In this document: piece by piece, positions 8,147-16,831 of the stretch
How the letters are laid out: every line of letters begins with the position of its first letter
Position numbering within the stretch: position 1 is the first letter of the stretch
Source: Lachnospiraceae bacterium
Lineage (GTDB): Bacteria; Bacillota; Clostridia; Lachnospirales; Lachnospiraceae
Direction of reading: 5' to 3'
DNA: 49,526 nucleotides
NCBI GenBank assembly: GCA_024687745.1
Contig: JAILEM010000213.1
Location: 1-49,526, forward strand
Notes under the pieces: generated by a model
The model's input: only the letters and a program-made list of their open reading frames with translations
Told to the model about the DNA's origin: nothing
The model's database searches: none
Translations under genes and position numbers: made by a program

Positions 8147-10309
8147 TTGAAAAATAAAACTTTTAAGAGAACGGTCACGCTGATAATGAGTCTTGTCATG
8201 ATCTCACTAAGCCTGTCCGCATGTACGGTGGATATGAGTAATGTACCGCCTCAGTATGAGAAGGCAGCTGTGGCGATAGCAGAGGAATTTGAAGGTAAAG
8301 ATATCGAAGACATGAGTGATGAGGAGATTGATAAGGCCTTAGAGAGGATAATGACAAATGAGGATGTTAATGCTGCTCTTGAGAGCATGATGTCCGATGA
8401 AGAGGTTTCTTCTCTTATCGATGAATTACTTCCTGAGGGAGTAAGCTTACCCGGAGCTGATGAGATAGCCGGTACTGATGAGGCTAAAGGTACTGATGAA
8501 CCGATTGGTACTGATGAAGGCCTTAAGGATCTTCCGATAGAATGCGATCATACCGAGATATATGAGGACTTTGATGCTTTTGTTAAGGATATCGATCGTA
8601 TAATGGAGCTGATACCGAGCCTCGAAAAACACAAGGGGAAGCTCAACAGCGTTGAAGGGATTCTGAATTTCCTTGAGGATCCGGAATATCTTGAAATGAC
8701 CGAAACTATAAATAAAGCTGTTCTCTATACTTCAATAAGGACCCGGATAGATATGACGGACAGAGAAGCAAAACAGGCAGCTTTGAAGGTTAACGAAGTG
8801 AAAAGCATTGTGAATGAAGCTTTAATATTTGTTGATAAGGAGATAATGGCTCTCCCCTATGAGGAGAGAGTGAAGATAATAAACGATGAACGCCTTGACG
8901 ATTACAGCTATCTTTCACAGAATTATCTGGATCCGGATCATGAGTTATTAAGTGATGATACCAAAAAAACCCTTAATAATGTGACGGATTTACTGGGAAT
9001 GGCCCAAACAACCCGTGATATATTTGATCATACCGAACGCCCGCTTCCTAAGATCACCCTCTCCTCAGGAGAGGAGGTTGAACTTACGGACAGTATGTTT
9101 GCCATGCTTATAAATGACAGTGAATTTACGCAGGCAGACAGAAGAAAGCTGTTTGAATTAAGGAATTCATCAAGGATAGCATATGCCGGAACATATGCAA
9201 CTCTGCTTGAAGGATATATAAGAGGGCAGGTAGATAAGGCAAGGATAATGGGCTATGATTCAGCTCTTGAGAATGCTCTTAAAGAAGAAAATATTGATCC
9301 GGCAGTTTATGGTAAAGTGATCGAATTTGCTCACAGCATGTTCCCTCAGGTACACAGATACTATAAGATGAGAAAGGAGCTTTCAGGTCTTGATACTTAT
9401 TATTATTCGGATCTTACAGTTCCCTGCACCGATTATACGCCTAAAGAGATTAAATATGAGGATCTTGTGAATATTGGACGGGAGGTCGTAAAAGTCTGGG
9501 GAGATGAATATCTTGAAACCTTTGATGAAATAGTTACAAGTCCTCATATCAGTGTGTATCCCGGACCGTTAAAGGCTACGGGTACATATGAAATAAACAG
9601 CATGGTCAAAGGAATAAAACCATATGTTTTATTGAATTTTACAGGAAGAGAAAACTATTTAACTGCATTCGTACATGAGATGGGACATGCGGTTTACTCT
9701 GACCTCTCTGTTGAAAATCAGAATTTGTTTAATAATTCCCCCGGAAGCTTTACCCAGGAGGTCGCATCGACATCAAATGAGATAATGTTATATAGATATA
9801 TGAAAGAAAATGCCAAAGATAAGGATGAGAAGTTATACTGGCTCAGCATGGAGATAGAGTACTTTATGGCAACTCTTATGAGACAGTGTATGTATGCGGA
9901 ATTCGAAGACTACTGCTATAAGGTTGTAGAATCGGGAGGAATACTTGATAAGAGCGATCTTAGCAGTAAGTGGCTTGAGCTGATGTCAGAATACTACGGA
10001 GATGACGTAGTGATCGATGAATCCCAGGGAATAGACTGGGCAAGGATACAACATTTTTATTTAGGTTATTATGTTTATAATTATGCCACATCGATAACCT
10101 ATGCAACATCTGTCTGCAATATGGTGGAAAGGGATGGACAGGAGGAAACAGATAAATATATTGAATTCTTAAAGGCAGGCAGCAGTGCCGATCCTGTCAC
10201 CCTGTTAGGCATAGCCGGAGTCGATCCGCTTTCTGACAGTACTTATGAGGAAGCGGGAGAGTATCTCTCGGGTCTTATAGATGAATTTGATGAACTGATA
10301 TCAGAATAA
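8147..10309 (+). CDS. M3-family oligoendopeptidase-like lipoprotein
   Basis: Zinc metallopeptidase anchored outside the membrane. The TTG at 8147 is 8 bp after GGGAGG (8133-8138); TTG at 8141 would be too close. The product is 720 residues. A signal peptide ends in the lipobox LSAC. An acidic region of about 100 residues follows, including three GTDE repeats, and then a PepF/M3-like catalytic domain. The zinc site is HEMGH (His510, Glu511, His514), with a downstream glutamate in the region FTQEVASTSNE as expected for gluzincins. Family members are usually cytoplasmic; the lipoprotein signal makes this an exported variant. The gene appears monocistronic, followed by hairpins at 10316-10402. 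Confidence 0.88.
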   Translation: MKNKTFKRTVTLIMSLVMISLSLSACTVDMSNVPPQYEKAAVAIAEEFEGKDIEDMSDEEIDKALERIMTNEDVNAALESMMSDEEVSSLIDELLPEGVSLPGADEIAGTDEAKGTDEPIGTDEGLKDLPIECDHTEIYEDFDAFVKDIDRIMELIPSLEKHKGKLNSVEGILNFLEDPEYLEMTETINKAVLYTSIRTRIDMTDREAKQAALKVNEVKSIVNEALIFVDKEIMALPYEERVKIINDERLDDYSYLSQNYLDPDHELLSDDTKKTLNNVTDLLGMAQTTRDIFDHTERPLPKITLSSGEEVELTDSMFAMLINDSEFTQADRRKLFELRNSSRIAYAGTYATLLEGYIRGQVDKARIMGYDSALENALKEENIDPAVYGKVIEFAHSMFPQVHRYYKMRKELSGLDTYYYSDLTVPCTDYTPKEIKYEDLVNIGREVVKVWGDEYLETFDEIVTSPHISVYPGPLKATGTYEINSMVKGIKPYVLLNFTGRENYLTAFVHEMGHAVYSDLSVENQNLFNNSPGSFTQEVASTSNEIMLYRYMKENAKDKDEKLYWLSMEIEYFMATLMRQCMYAEFEDYCYKVVESGGILDKSDLSSKWLELMSEYYGDDVVIDESQGIDWARIQHFYLGYYVYNYATSITYATSVCNMVERDGQEETDKYIEFLKAGSSADPVTLLGIAGVDPLSDSTYEEAGEYLSGLIDEFDELISE
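8471..8524 (+). repeat. Three 18-bp coding repeats (GTDE unit)
   Basis: GGTACTGATGA recurs at 8471, 8489 and 8507, giving GTDEAK, GTDEPI and GTDEGL in the acidic linker of the lipoprotein peptidase. The 18-bp period equals that of the repeats in the kinase tail, but the sequence is unrelated. Confidence 0.8.
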
Positions 10310-10315
10310 AGCGCA

Positions 10316-10358
10316 ACCCTCATCTGCAGTAAAGACCTTAAACACTGCGGATGAGGGT
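10316..10358 (+). terminator. 15-bp hairpin after the M3 peptidase gene
   Basis: Inverted repeat of 15 base pairs (10316-10330 with 10344-10358, one G-T pair) and a 13-nt loop. It begins 7 bp after the stop codon. No T-run follows directly, so it may stabilise the 3' end rather than terminate alone. Confidence 0.6.
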
Positions 10359-10379
10359 ATTGATAATTCCTGAAGATCT

Positions 10380-10402
10380 CCGCCATTATGAGCGGTTTTT
10401 TT
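10380..10402 (+). terminator. Short T-rich terminator downstream of the M3 peptidase gene
   Basis: CCGC (10380-10383) pairs with GCGG (10392-10395), followed by seven T (10396-10402). The stem is only 4 bp. Further GC-then-T runs follow to 10450, so termination is probably shared across the region. Confidence 0.45.
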
Positions 10403-10473
10403 ATTGCCTCTGTAATCTCATCGGCTTTTTTTCGGGCGGGCTTTTTTTTATGATCCGGCAGACAAGCTTTTGG

Positions 10474-10501
10474 TTGACAAAGTTTTAAATAAGATTATAA
10501 T
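10474..10501 (+). promoter_or_regulatory. Promoter of the zinc regulator-transporter operon
   Basis: A perfect TTGACA -35 (10474-10479) and a perfect TATAAT -10 (10496-10501) are separated by 16 bp. The expected transcription start is near 10508, inside the operator-like palindrome at 10503-10517. Confidence 0.8.
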
Positions 10502-10502
10502 G

Positions 10503-10517
10503 TGAAAATGATTATCA
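10503..10517 (+). promoter_or_regulatory. Fur/Zur-family operator
   Basis: The 7-1-7 palindrome TGAAAAT-G-ATTATCA matches the Fur-family consensus TGATAAT-N-ATTATCA at 13 of 14 positions. It overlaps the expected transcription start, so a bound repressor would block initiation. A Fur-family gene follows with zinc transport genes, which makes Zur the likely ligand protein. Confidence 0.75.
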
Positions 10518-10606
10518 AATTCAAATATTGACTTAAAGGAGATAAGAGATCCTTTTGTGTCATGATCGGGCAGAAGGGTCATTTATCTTTAAAAGGAACA
10601 GGGATA

Positions 10607-11023
10607 ATGGCTAAATACAGGACTAAGCAAAGGGACGAGCTTATAGACTATTTCGTGGGACTTAACGGTGAACACACAACGGCTGCGGAGATATGTAATG
10701 ATCTTAAATCCAAAGGAAGCAGTATAGGTATGGCTACCGTATACAGACAGCTTGAAAAGCTGGTGGATGAAGGAATTGTCAATAAGTATTTTATTGACGA
10801 AGGGAGCAGTGCATGCTTCGAATATGCCGCAGATGTTACGGGAGATACTTATCCGAGATGTTATCATATGAAATGTGAGAGCTGCGGCAGGCTTATCCAT
10901 CTTGACTGTGCTGAGATAAGGAATCTGGAGGAGCATGTTTTCAGTGAACACAGCTTCAGGATCAATCCCTTAAGGACTGTTTTCTACGGATTATGTGAAG
11001 AGTGCTATAACGGGATAAAATAA
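10607..11023 (+). CDS. zur: Fur-family transcriptional regulator, probably Zur
   Basis: Metal-responsive repressor of 138 residues from ATG 10607; an earlier in-frame ATG at 10562 would add 15 residues with no family resemblance. A winged-helix DNA-binding half contains MATVYRQLEKLVDEG, typical of Fur proteins. The C-terminal dimerisation half has two CxxC pairs (CESC and CEEC) for structural zinc. Identity as Zur rather than Fur or PerR rests on the zinc transporter genes that follow 12 bp later and on the operator at 10503-10517; the residues alone do not decide it. Confidence 0.85.
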   Translation: MAKYRTKQRDELIDYFVGLNGEHTTAAEICNDLKSKGSSIGMATVYRQLEKLVDEGIVNKYFIDEGSSACFEYAADVTGDTYPRCYHMKCESCGRLIHLDCAEIRNLEEHVFSEHSFRINPLRTVFYGLCEECYNGIK

Positions 11024-11035
11024 ACGGAGACGATA

Positions 11036-11749
11036 ATGGCTTTAATTACCTGTAAAAATTTAAAACTTGGTTATGAGAATGCGACTGTAGTGGATAAACT
11101 GGATTTCTCCGTCAATGAGGGAGATTATCTTTGCATAGTGGGTGAGAACGGGTCGGGAAAGTCAACCCTTATGAAGGCTATCCTTCATCTCATGCCTGTT
11201 ATGGAGGGAAGTATAGAATACGGGGACGGTCTTCTGGCGGATGAAATAGGTTATCTTCCGCAGCAGACCCTGGTTCAGAGAGATTTTCCCGCTTCGGTAT
11301 ATGAAATAGTTCTTTCCGGATGTCAGAATCATCTGAAGAAAAGGTTTTTTTACAGCAGGGAAGATAAGAAGATGGCCGAAGCCAATATAGAAAGGCTAGG
11401 TATCTCAGGTCTTAAGAACAGATGCTACAGGGAGCTTTCGGGAGGGCAGCAGCAGAGAGTCCTGCTTGCAAGGGCCCTTTGCGCGACCGTTAAGATGTTA
11501 GTGCTCGATGAGCCGATGGCCGGTCTTGATCCGCAGGTCACATCAGAGCTGTATGATCTTATTTTAAAGCTTAATAAGGAGAATGGTATCGCCATAATAA
11601 TGGTCTCCCATGATATAGCATCAGCTGTCAGGTATTCGACACATATACTTCATATAGGAGACAGCTGTATATTCAAGCCGGTTGAGGAATACAGAAGCTC
11701 CGAAACAGGAATGAGATATATAAAAACAATAACGGAGGGAGAAAAGTAA
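11036..11749 (+). CDS. znuC: Zinc/metal ABC transporter ATP-binding protein
   Basis: Energises metal uptake through the permease encoded next. 237 residues. Walker A GENGSGKST (36-44), Q-loop LPQQT, signature LSGGQQQR, Walker B VLDEPMAGLD and switch histidine VSHD are all present. Sequence style matches the ZnuC/AdcC/MntB group. The start follows CGGAGA. It shares one base with the permease gene (TAATG), a tight coupling. Manganese or iron transport is possible, but the Zur-like regulator favours zinc. Confidence 0.9.
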   Translation: MALITCKNLKLGYENATVVDKLDFSVNEGDYLCIVGENGSGKSTLMKAILHLMPVMEGSIEYGDGLLADEIGYLPQQTLVQRDFPASVYEIVLSGCQNHLKKRFFYSREDKKMAEANIERLGISGLKNRCYRELSGGQQQRVLLARALCATVKMLVLDEPMAGLDPQVTSELYDLILKLNKENGIAIIMVSHDIASAVRYSTHILHIGDSCIFKPVEEYRSSETGMRYIKTITEGEK

Positions 11750-12594
11750 TGGCAGATATTTTTGCAAAACTGCAGCTATATTTTCAGTATCCCTTTGTAA
11801 GATACGCTTTTATAGTCGGAGTGATGATAGCGCTGTGTTCCTCTCTTCTGGGAGTGACCCTGGTGCTTAAGAGGTTTTCATTTATAGGAGACGGATTGTC
11901 ACATGTGGCCTTTGGGGCTATGGCAATTGCTTCGGTTCTTAACCTTACAAATGAGATGCTTTTCATCCTTCCGGCTACCGTAGTATGTGCCATTTTACTC
12001 TTAAGGACAGGACAGAACACAAAGATCAGGGGAGATGCTGCCATAGCGATGATCTCGGTCGGAGCTCTTGCAACAGGTTATCTTTTGATGAACGTCTTTT
12101 CCGTATCCTCAAATCTTTCGGGAGATGTCTGTTCAACACTTTTCGGATCCACCTCAATTCTGACTCTGAGGTCCTTTGAGGTATGGATGTGTGCTGTTTT
12201 GTCCCTCATTGTGATCGTGATATTTGTTTTGTTTTATAACCGTATCTTTGCGGTTACCTTTGATGAGAATTTTGCCAAAGCTTCGGGGACGAGAGCCGAT
12301 ATATATAATCTGATGATTGCTGTCATAATTGCCGTGATAATAGTGCTTGCAATGAACCTTGTCGGCTCCCTTCTGATATCTGCACTCATAATATTCCCGG
12401 CCTTATCGGCGATGAGGGTGTTTAAGAGCTTCCTTTCGGTAACGGTCTGTTCTGCGATCTTATCGGTCATCTGTGCCTCCCTTGGGATACTTCTGTCAAT
12501 ACTTGTGGAAACTCCCGTAGGTTCCACGATAGTGGTTATAGACATAGCTGCATTTCTGATATTTGCGACAGTGGGATATATCCTGCACAGATAG
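11749..12594 (+). CDS. znuB: Zinc/metal ABC transporter permease
   Basis: Membrane subunit of 281 residues in the ABC-3 (ZnuB/AdcB) family, with about eight hydrophobic segments. The conserved early GDGLSHVAFGAMA segment, which contributes to the cytoplasmic coupling region of this family, is present. The gene overlaps the ATPase gene by one base. No binding-protein gene (ZnuA/AdcA) follows; the next gene is metY after a terminator. The binding protein must be elsewhere or borrowed from another system. Confidence 0.9.
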   Translation: MADIFAKLQLYFQYPFVRYAFIVGVMIALCSSLLGVTLVLKRFSFIGDGLSHVAFGAMAIASVLNLTNEMLFILPATVVCAILLLRTGQNTKIRGDAAIAMISVGALATGYLLMNVFSVSSNLSGDVCSTLFGSTSILTLRSFEVWMCAVLSLIVIVIFVLFYNRIFAVTFDENFAKASGTRADIYNLMIAVIIAVIIVLAMNLVGSLLISALIIFPALSAMRVFKSFLSVTVCSAILSVICASLGILLSILVETPVGSTIVVIDIAAFLIFATVGYILHR

Positions 12595-12623
12595 TTATCA
12601 CCCGGGCTGCTGTAACAATTATT

Positions 12624-12652
12624 TTGACATATCAATAAAAAAAATATATAGT
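12624..12652 (+). promoter_or_regulatory. Promoter for metY, overlapping the zinc operon terminator
   Basis: TTGACA (12624-12629), 17 bp, TATAGT (12647-12652). The -10 element is part of the left arm of the hairpin at 12648-12696, so promoter and terminator share bases. Confidence 0.6.
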
Positions 12653-12701
12653 AAACAAAGCGATATGTACTATTTTATATCTGCTTTGTTTACTATTTTT
12701 A
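12648..12701 (+). terminator. Terminator of the zinc operon
   Basis: A perfect 14-bp inverted repeat (12648-12661 with 12683-12696), loop of 21 nt, then a T-rich tail. A-rich sequence before the stem could extend pairing. It separates znuB from metY. Confidence 0.65.
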
Positions 12702-12719
12702 TCTTTAGGAGATGACGAT

Positions 12720-14003
12720 ATGGGAAATTACAGGATCAATACAAAATGCGTTCAGTCAGGATACAGACCGGGAAACGGGGAGCCCAGACAGATCCCGATA
12801 ATACAGTCAACAACCTTTAAGTATGATACGAGTGAGGCTATGGGAAAGCTTTTTGACTTAGAGGAGAACGGATATTTTTATTCAAGACTCCAGAACCCGA
12901 CCAACGATCTGGTCGCGGCAAAGATAGCGGAGCTTGAGGGCGGAACAGCGGGAATGCTGACCTCATCCGGACAGGCCGCCAATTTCTTTGCTCTTTTTAA
13001 TATCTGTGAGGCCGGAAGCCATATAGTTGCGTCATCCGCGATTTATGGAGGGACCTTTAACCTGATAGCCGTAACGATGAAGAAAATGGGTATAGATGTT
13101 ACCTTTGTATCGCCTGATGCCACAGAGGATGAGCTTAATGCTGCATTTAAGGATAATACAAGGGCAGTGTTTGGAGAATCCATAGCAAATCCGGCACTTA
13201 CCGTGCTCGATATAGAAAGATTTGCAAAGGCTGCGCATGCTCATAATGTGCCGCTCATAGTCGATAATACATTTCCCACTCCGGTCCATTTAAGACCCAT
13301 AGAGTGGGGAGCTGATATAGTCACGCATTCCACGACAAAGTATATGGACGGACACGGGTCTGCGGTAGGAGGAGCCCTGGTTGACTCAGGTAATTTTGAC
13401 TGGATGGCTCATAAGGACATGTATAAGGGACTGACAACTCCGGATGATTCATATCACGGGATAACATATGCCGAGAAATTCGGACAGGGAGGAGCCTTTA
13501 TCACCAAGTGTACCGCCCAGCTCATGAGGGATCTTGGCTGTGCGCAGTCACCCCAGAGTGCATTTTTGCTTAATTTAGGCCTCGAATCACTTCATGTAAG
13601 GATGAAACGTCATGCAGAGAACGGGCTTTGTATAGCGGAATATCTCAATTCAAATGATAAGGTAACAAAGGTGAGCTTCCCTCATTTAAAGGGAGACAGA
13701 TATTATGATCTGGCTCAGAAGTATATGCCAAAGGGAGGGTGCGGTGTAGTATCCTTTGAGATAGAGGGAGGAAGAGAGGCAGCCGAAAAATTCATGAAGA
13801 ACTTAAAGCTTGCAGCAATAGAAACACATGTGGCCGATGCAAGAACCTGCTGTCTGAATCCGGCAACATCCACTCACAGACAGATGACAGACAGACAGCT
13901 TGAGGAGGCGGGGATCCCGGCAGGACTTGTAAGGATGTCCTGCGGACTTGAAGATAAGGACGATCTTATAGAGGATCTTGACCAGGCTCTTTCCGCATTA
14001 TGA
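12720..14003 (+). CDS. metY: O-acetylhomoserine sulfhydrylase (aminocarboxypropyltransferase)
   Basis: PLP enzyme of the Cys/Met metabolism family, 427 residues, expected to make homocysteine from O-acetylhomoserine and sulfide in the cytoplasm. The PLP lysine is Lys207 in HSTTKYMDGHG. The family landmarks YSRLQNPT near the start, SSGQAA, and VDNTFPTP are present. The length and the SSAIYGGTFNL segment favour MetY over cystathionine gamma-synthase or gamma-lyase, though these are close relatives. ATG follows AGGAGATG. No S-box riboswitch-like leader was recognised; the short leader consists mainly of the hairpin arm. Confidence 0.88.
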   Translation: MGNYRINTKCVQSGYRPGNGEPRQIPIIQSTTFKYDTSEAMGKLFDLEENGYFYSRLQNPTNDLVAAKIAELEGGTAGMLTSSGQAANFFALFNICEAGSHIVASSAIYGGTFNLIAVTMKKMGIDVTFVSPDATEDELNAAFKDNTRAVFGESIANPALTVLDIERFAKAAHAHNVPLIVDNTFPTPVHLRPIEWGADIVTHSTTKYMDGHGSAVGGALVDSGNFDWMAHKDMYKGLTTPDDSYHGITYAEKFGQGGAFITKCTAQLMRDLGCAQSPQSAFLLNLGLESLHVRMKRHAENGLCIAEYLNSNDKVTKVSFPHLKGDRYYDLAQKYMPKGGCGVVSFEIEGGREAAEKFMKNLKLAAIETHVADARTCCLNPATSTHRQMTDRQLEEAGIPAGLVRMSCGLEDKDDLIEDLDQALSAL

Positions 14004-14063
14004 TAATGCAGGGAAAGCGTGGGTATATATCTGAATAAACAATTATTGTTACGGGAGGTATAA

Positions 14064-15332
14064 ATGGCACTTATAAAGAAGCCTGTTACAGGCATGAAGG
14101 ATATAATGCCCGATGAAATGAGAATAAGGGATTATGTTACGGAGCTCGTAAGGGAAACCTACTGTTCCTTTGGGTTTCAGAAGATCGAGACGCCCATTGT
14201 TGAGCATATAGAAAATCTTTGCAGCAAAAACGGCGGAGAAAATGAAAAGCTTATCTTTAAGATCCTTAAAAGAGGAGAGAAGCTTGATATAGGAAACGCC
14301 GTTAATGAGGATGATCTTGCGGATTCGGGGCTTAGATATGACCTGACACTTCCTCTTGCAAGGTATTATTCCAATCATTCCAATGAACTGCCCAATCCCT
14401 TTAAGGCACTGCAGATAGGCAGCGTATTCAGGGCTGACAGACCGCAGAAGGGAAGATTTCGTCAGTTTACCCAGTGTGATATCGATATTCTGGGGGATCC
14501 GTGTTTTCTTGCAGAAACAGAGCTTATCTTAGCTACGACCACTCTTTTGGGCAAGCTCGATTTTAAGGGATTTACCGTAAGGATCAATGACAGAAGGATT
14601 CTTAAGGCGATGGCGGCCCATGCCGGATTTGATGAGGATCAGTATGATAATGTGTTCATTATCCTTGATAAGATGGATAAGATCGGCCTGTCCGGTGTCG
14701 AAAGCGAGTTGATCGAAGCAGGCTATGATAAACAGGCCGTATCCTCCTATATAGGCCTTTTTTCGGATATAAAGGATGATATCGGTGCGATCAGGCAGAT
14801 AGGGGATACACTTTCCAAAGAACTTGAGGGTTCCGTGGCTGATGACCTTATTACGATCATTGACAGTGTTAATACCACAAAAAGCATAGATTTCAGGATC
14901 TCCTTTGACCCGACACTGGTACGTGGGATGTCCTATTATACGGGGACCATCTTTGAGATAAGTATGGATGAGTTTGGGTCAAGCGTAGCCGGCGGAGGAA
15001 GATACGATGAGATGATAGGCAAGTTTACCGGGGTAAATACACCGGCCTGTGGATTCTCGATCGGATTTGAAAGGATAATAACCATTCTTATGGACAGGGG
15101 ATTCAAGATTCCCGAAAATAATGAAAAGCGTGTTTTCCTTATTGAAAAAGGAATGGATTGTAAGCGGATATGTGATATCATGAAAGAGGCGGCAGATTTG
15201 AGATCAAAGGGCATAAGCGTACTGATCTGCCAGATGAATAAGAACAAGAAGTTTCAAAAGACCAGGCTCATACAGGATGGTTATGATGAATGCTGCATTA
15301 AAGATTTCTATTGTACAGAGTTTAAAAAATAG
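14064..15332 (+). CDS. hisS: Histidyl-tRNA synthetase
   Basis: Charges tRNA-His. 422 residues, ATG after GGGAGG. The class II core shows motif 2 around QIGSVFRADRPQKGRFRQFTQ, the histidine motifs RGMSYYTGTIFEI and GGGRYDEMIGKF, and motif 3 GFSIGFERI. The C-terminal anticodon-binding domain ends early, after IKDFYCTEFKK, without the usual final strand and helix elements. The catalytic arginine of RGMSYYTG argues against the regulatory paralogue HisZ. A second, longer HisRS elsewhere in the genome is possible. The gene follows metY by 60 bp. Confidence 0.88.
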   Translation: MALIKKPVTGMKDIMPDEMRIRDYVTELVRETYCSFGFQKIETPIVEHIENLCSKNGGENEKLIFKILKRGEKLDIGNAVNEDDLADSGLRYDLTLPLARYYSNHSNELPNPFKALQIGSVFRADRPQKGRFRQFTQCDIDILGDPCFLAETELILATTTLLGKLDFKGFTVRINDRRILKAMAAHAGFDEDQYDNVFIILDKMDKIGLSGVESELIEAGYDKQAVSSYIGLFSDIKDDIGAIRQIGDTLSKELEGSVADDLITIIDSVNTTKSIDFRISFDPTLVRGMSYYTGTIFEISMDEFGSSVAGGGRYDEMIGKFTGVNTPACGFSIGFERIITILMDRGFKIPENNEKRVFLIEKGMDCKRICDIMKEAADLRSKGISVLICQMNKNKKFQKTRLIQDGYDECCIKDFYCTEFKK

Positions 15333-15344
15333 AGGGACCGTAAT

Positions 15345-16799
15345 ATGAAGTACTGTAAAAAATGTGGAATGCTGCTTGAAGACACACAGGATATCTGCAT
15401 AGGATGCGGACTGGATGTTTCTTTGCCGGAGAATACGTCTGAATTCCCGCCGGAGCTTGCGGAGCAGATGGAAAATAAAAAGGAGCAGGAAAAAAAGAAA
15501 ACGGGGATCATCATTGCCATTATAGCTGTCTTTGTCCTGCTTGCCATTCTTATAGGTATTATAGTCGTCTATACCTCAAAGAACACAAAGATAGAGGAAC
15601 CGGTGGCAGAGGAGCCCATAGCGGAAGCGGAAGCTGAAGAGGAGGAGGCTCCACAGGAAGACTCGGATACTGAGGAGGAAGCTGTTGCAGAGGAGCCTCC
15701 CGCAGTACAGGATGACAGAGAGGTAAGCGATACAGAGGGCGATTATTATAAGATCGGAAAAGTTTATGACGAAGCCGGGAATCTGATGTTTACAACCCTA
15801 TATCCCGAGGATTTCGGTGATCTTGAGTCAAACTTTGCCTATGATAAATACTCGGATCTTTTCCCCATGGTAATGACTGCCGTTACAACAAATTCGGATA
15901 ATACATTAAGGCTTACGTTTACCTCACCCCAGCACTTCTGGTATCAGGATTCCTCTAAGGGACAGACAAGGGATAATGAGGTCGACCTTGACTATTATAT
16001 GAGTTATTTTAAATACAGCGGTCCTCAGGGATTTGTTGAAGCCATGATAGGGCAGGCATATCCCGGAGCCAAAAAGGTTGAGCTTACAGAGACAAAGGAA
16101 GCTCCGGAATCTGTTATCGAGACACTTAATCTTCTCATTAAGGAAAAGACAAAAAAACTGACCGGAGATATCGGAGATTATGCGCATATCGGTGAGACGA
16201 CCACATATGCGACGGGTGAATCGGAATCAACGGCCAATATTTTCAAATACCATATAGTGACTGCGGAGGGTGAAGATGTTTACAGTGACTTCTATGTACC
16301 TATCATCGCGAATTCATTTTATTATGCAAATGATATGACCGGAGACCAGGGAAGCGTAACCGAATGGATGCCCTTATGCGTGATAAGCTATGAATCCGGA
16401 AATATTGAGACCTATGAATTCTATGAGGATGTGTTTACCGTATTTGTAAATAATTCCATCCTTACAAAGGAGTTCTTCAGGATAAATGAGGAATACGGAA
16501 AGATAATAGACCAGGCTGTTGAGAATAAGACAGAGGCGGAAGCGGTAACTCCTGATCTTCTCAAAAAACTCACAGAGGCTGTTACTGCAAACAATAAGTT
16601 AAATGATATGAATTCCGATATCTATGATTTCCTGAGAACTCCGGACGAAGCTCTTCCGACCTTCAGCGATACGGAACACAGGGTTACGGGTATTGAGAAC
16701 ACCATGCAGGCATTTTATTCGGAAAGTGAGGGAAAGGTATACATCACTCCTTCAGAGACAGAGTATCCGGGAAGTGAGTATAAGGATCTGCTTCAATAA
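15345..16799 (+). CDS. Zinc-ribbon, single-pass membrane protein of unknown function
   Basis: A 484-residue protein, start ATG 12 bp after hisS. An N-terminal zinc ribbon has two pairs of cysteines (CKKCG at 4-8 and CIGCG at about 18-22). One membrane segment (about 49-72, IIIAIIAVFVLLAILIGIIV) follows, then an acidic Glu/Ala/Pro-rich linker (about 80-125) and a C-terminal domain of about 350 residues that I do not recognise. The topology puts the zinc ribbon in the cytoplasm and the large domain outside. Similar zinc_ribbon plus membrane layouts are common in Clostridia, without assigned function. A terminator-like element follows at 16806-16824. Confidence 0.8.
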   Translation: MKYCKKCGMLLEDTQDICIGCGLDVSLPENTSEFPPELAEQMENKKEQEKKKTGIIIAIIAVFVLLAILIGIIVVYTSKNTKIEEPVAEEPIAEAEAEEEEAPQEDSDTEEEAVAEEPPAVQDDREVSDTEGDYYKIGKVYDEAGNLMFTTLYPEDFGDLESNFAYDKYSDLFPMVMTAVTTNSDNTLRLTFTSPQHFWYQDSSKGQTRDNEVDLDYYMSYFKYSGPQGFVEAMIGQAYPGAKKVELTETKEAPESVIETLNLLIKEKTKKLTGDIGDYAHIGETTTYATGESESTANIFKYHIVTAEGEDVYSDFYVPIIANSFYYANDMTGDQGSVTEWMPLCVISYESGNIETYEFYEDVFTVFVNNSILTKEFFRINEEYGKIIDQAVENKTEAEAVTPDLLKKLTEAVTANNKLNDMNSDIYDFLRTPDEALPTFSDTEHRVTGIENTMQAFYSESEGKVYITPSETEYPGSEYKDLLQ

Positions 16800-16805
16800 A
16801 CAGAT

Positions 16806-16824
16806 CCGGGATTACCGGTTTTTT
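16806..16824 (+). terminator. Short terminator between the zinc-ribbon and DUF5662 genes
   Basis: CCGG (16806-16809), five-base loop, CCGG (16815-16818), then six T (16819-16824). It ends only 7 bp before the next start codon. Confidence 0.55.
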
Positions 16825-16831
16825 AAACGAT

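Noticed and set aside
12595-12719. S-box or other riboswitch upstream of metY
   Set aside because: The space is only 125 bp and is filled by the promoter and a simple hairpin; no conserved riboswitch elements were recognised.
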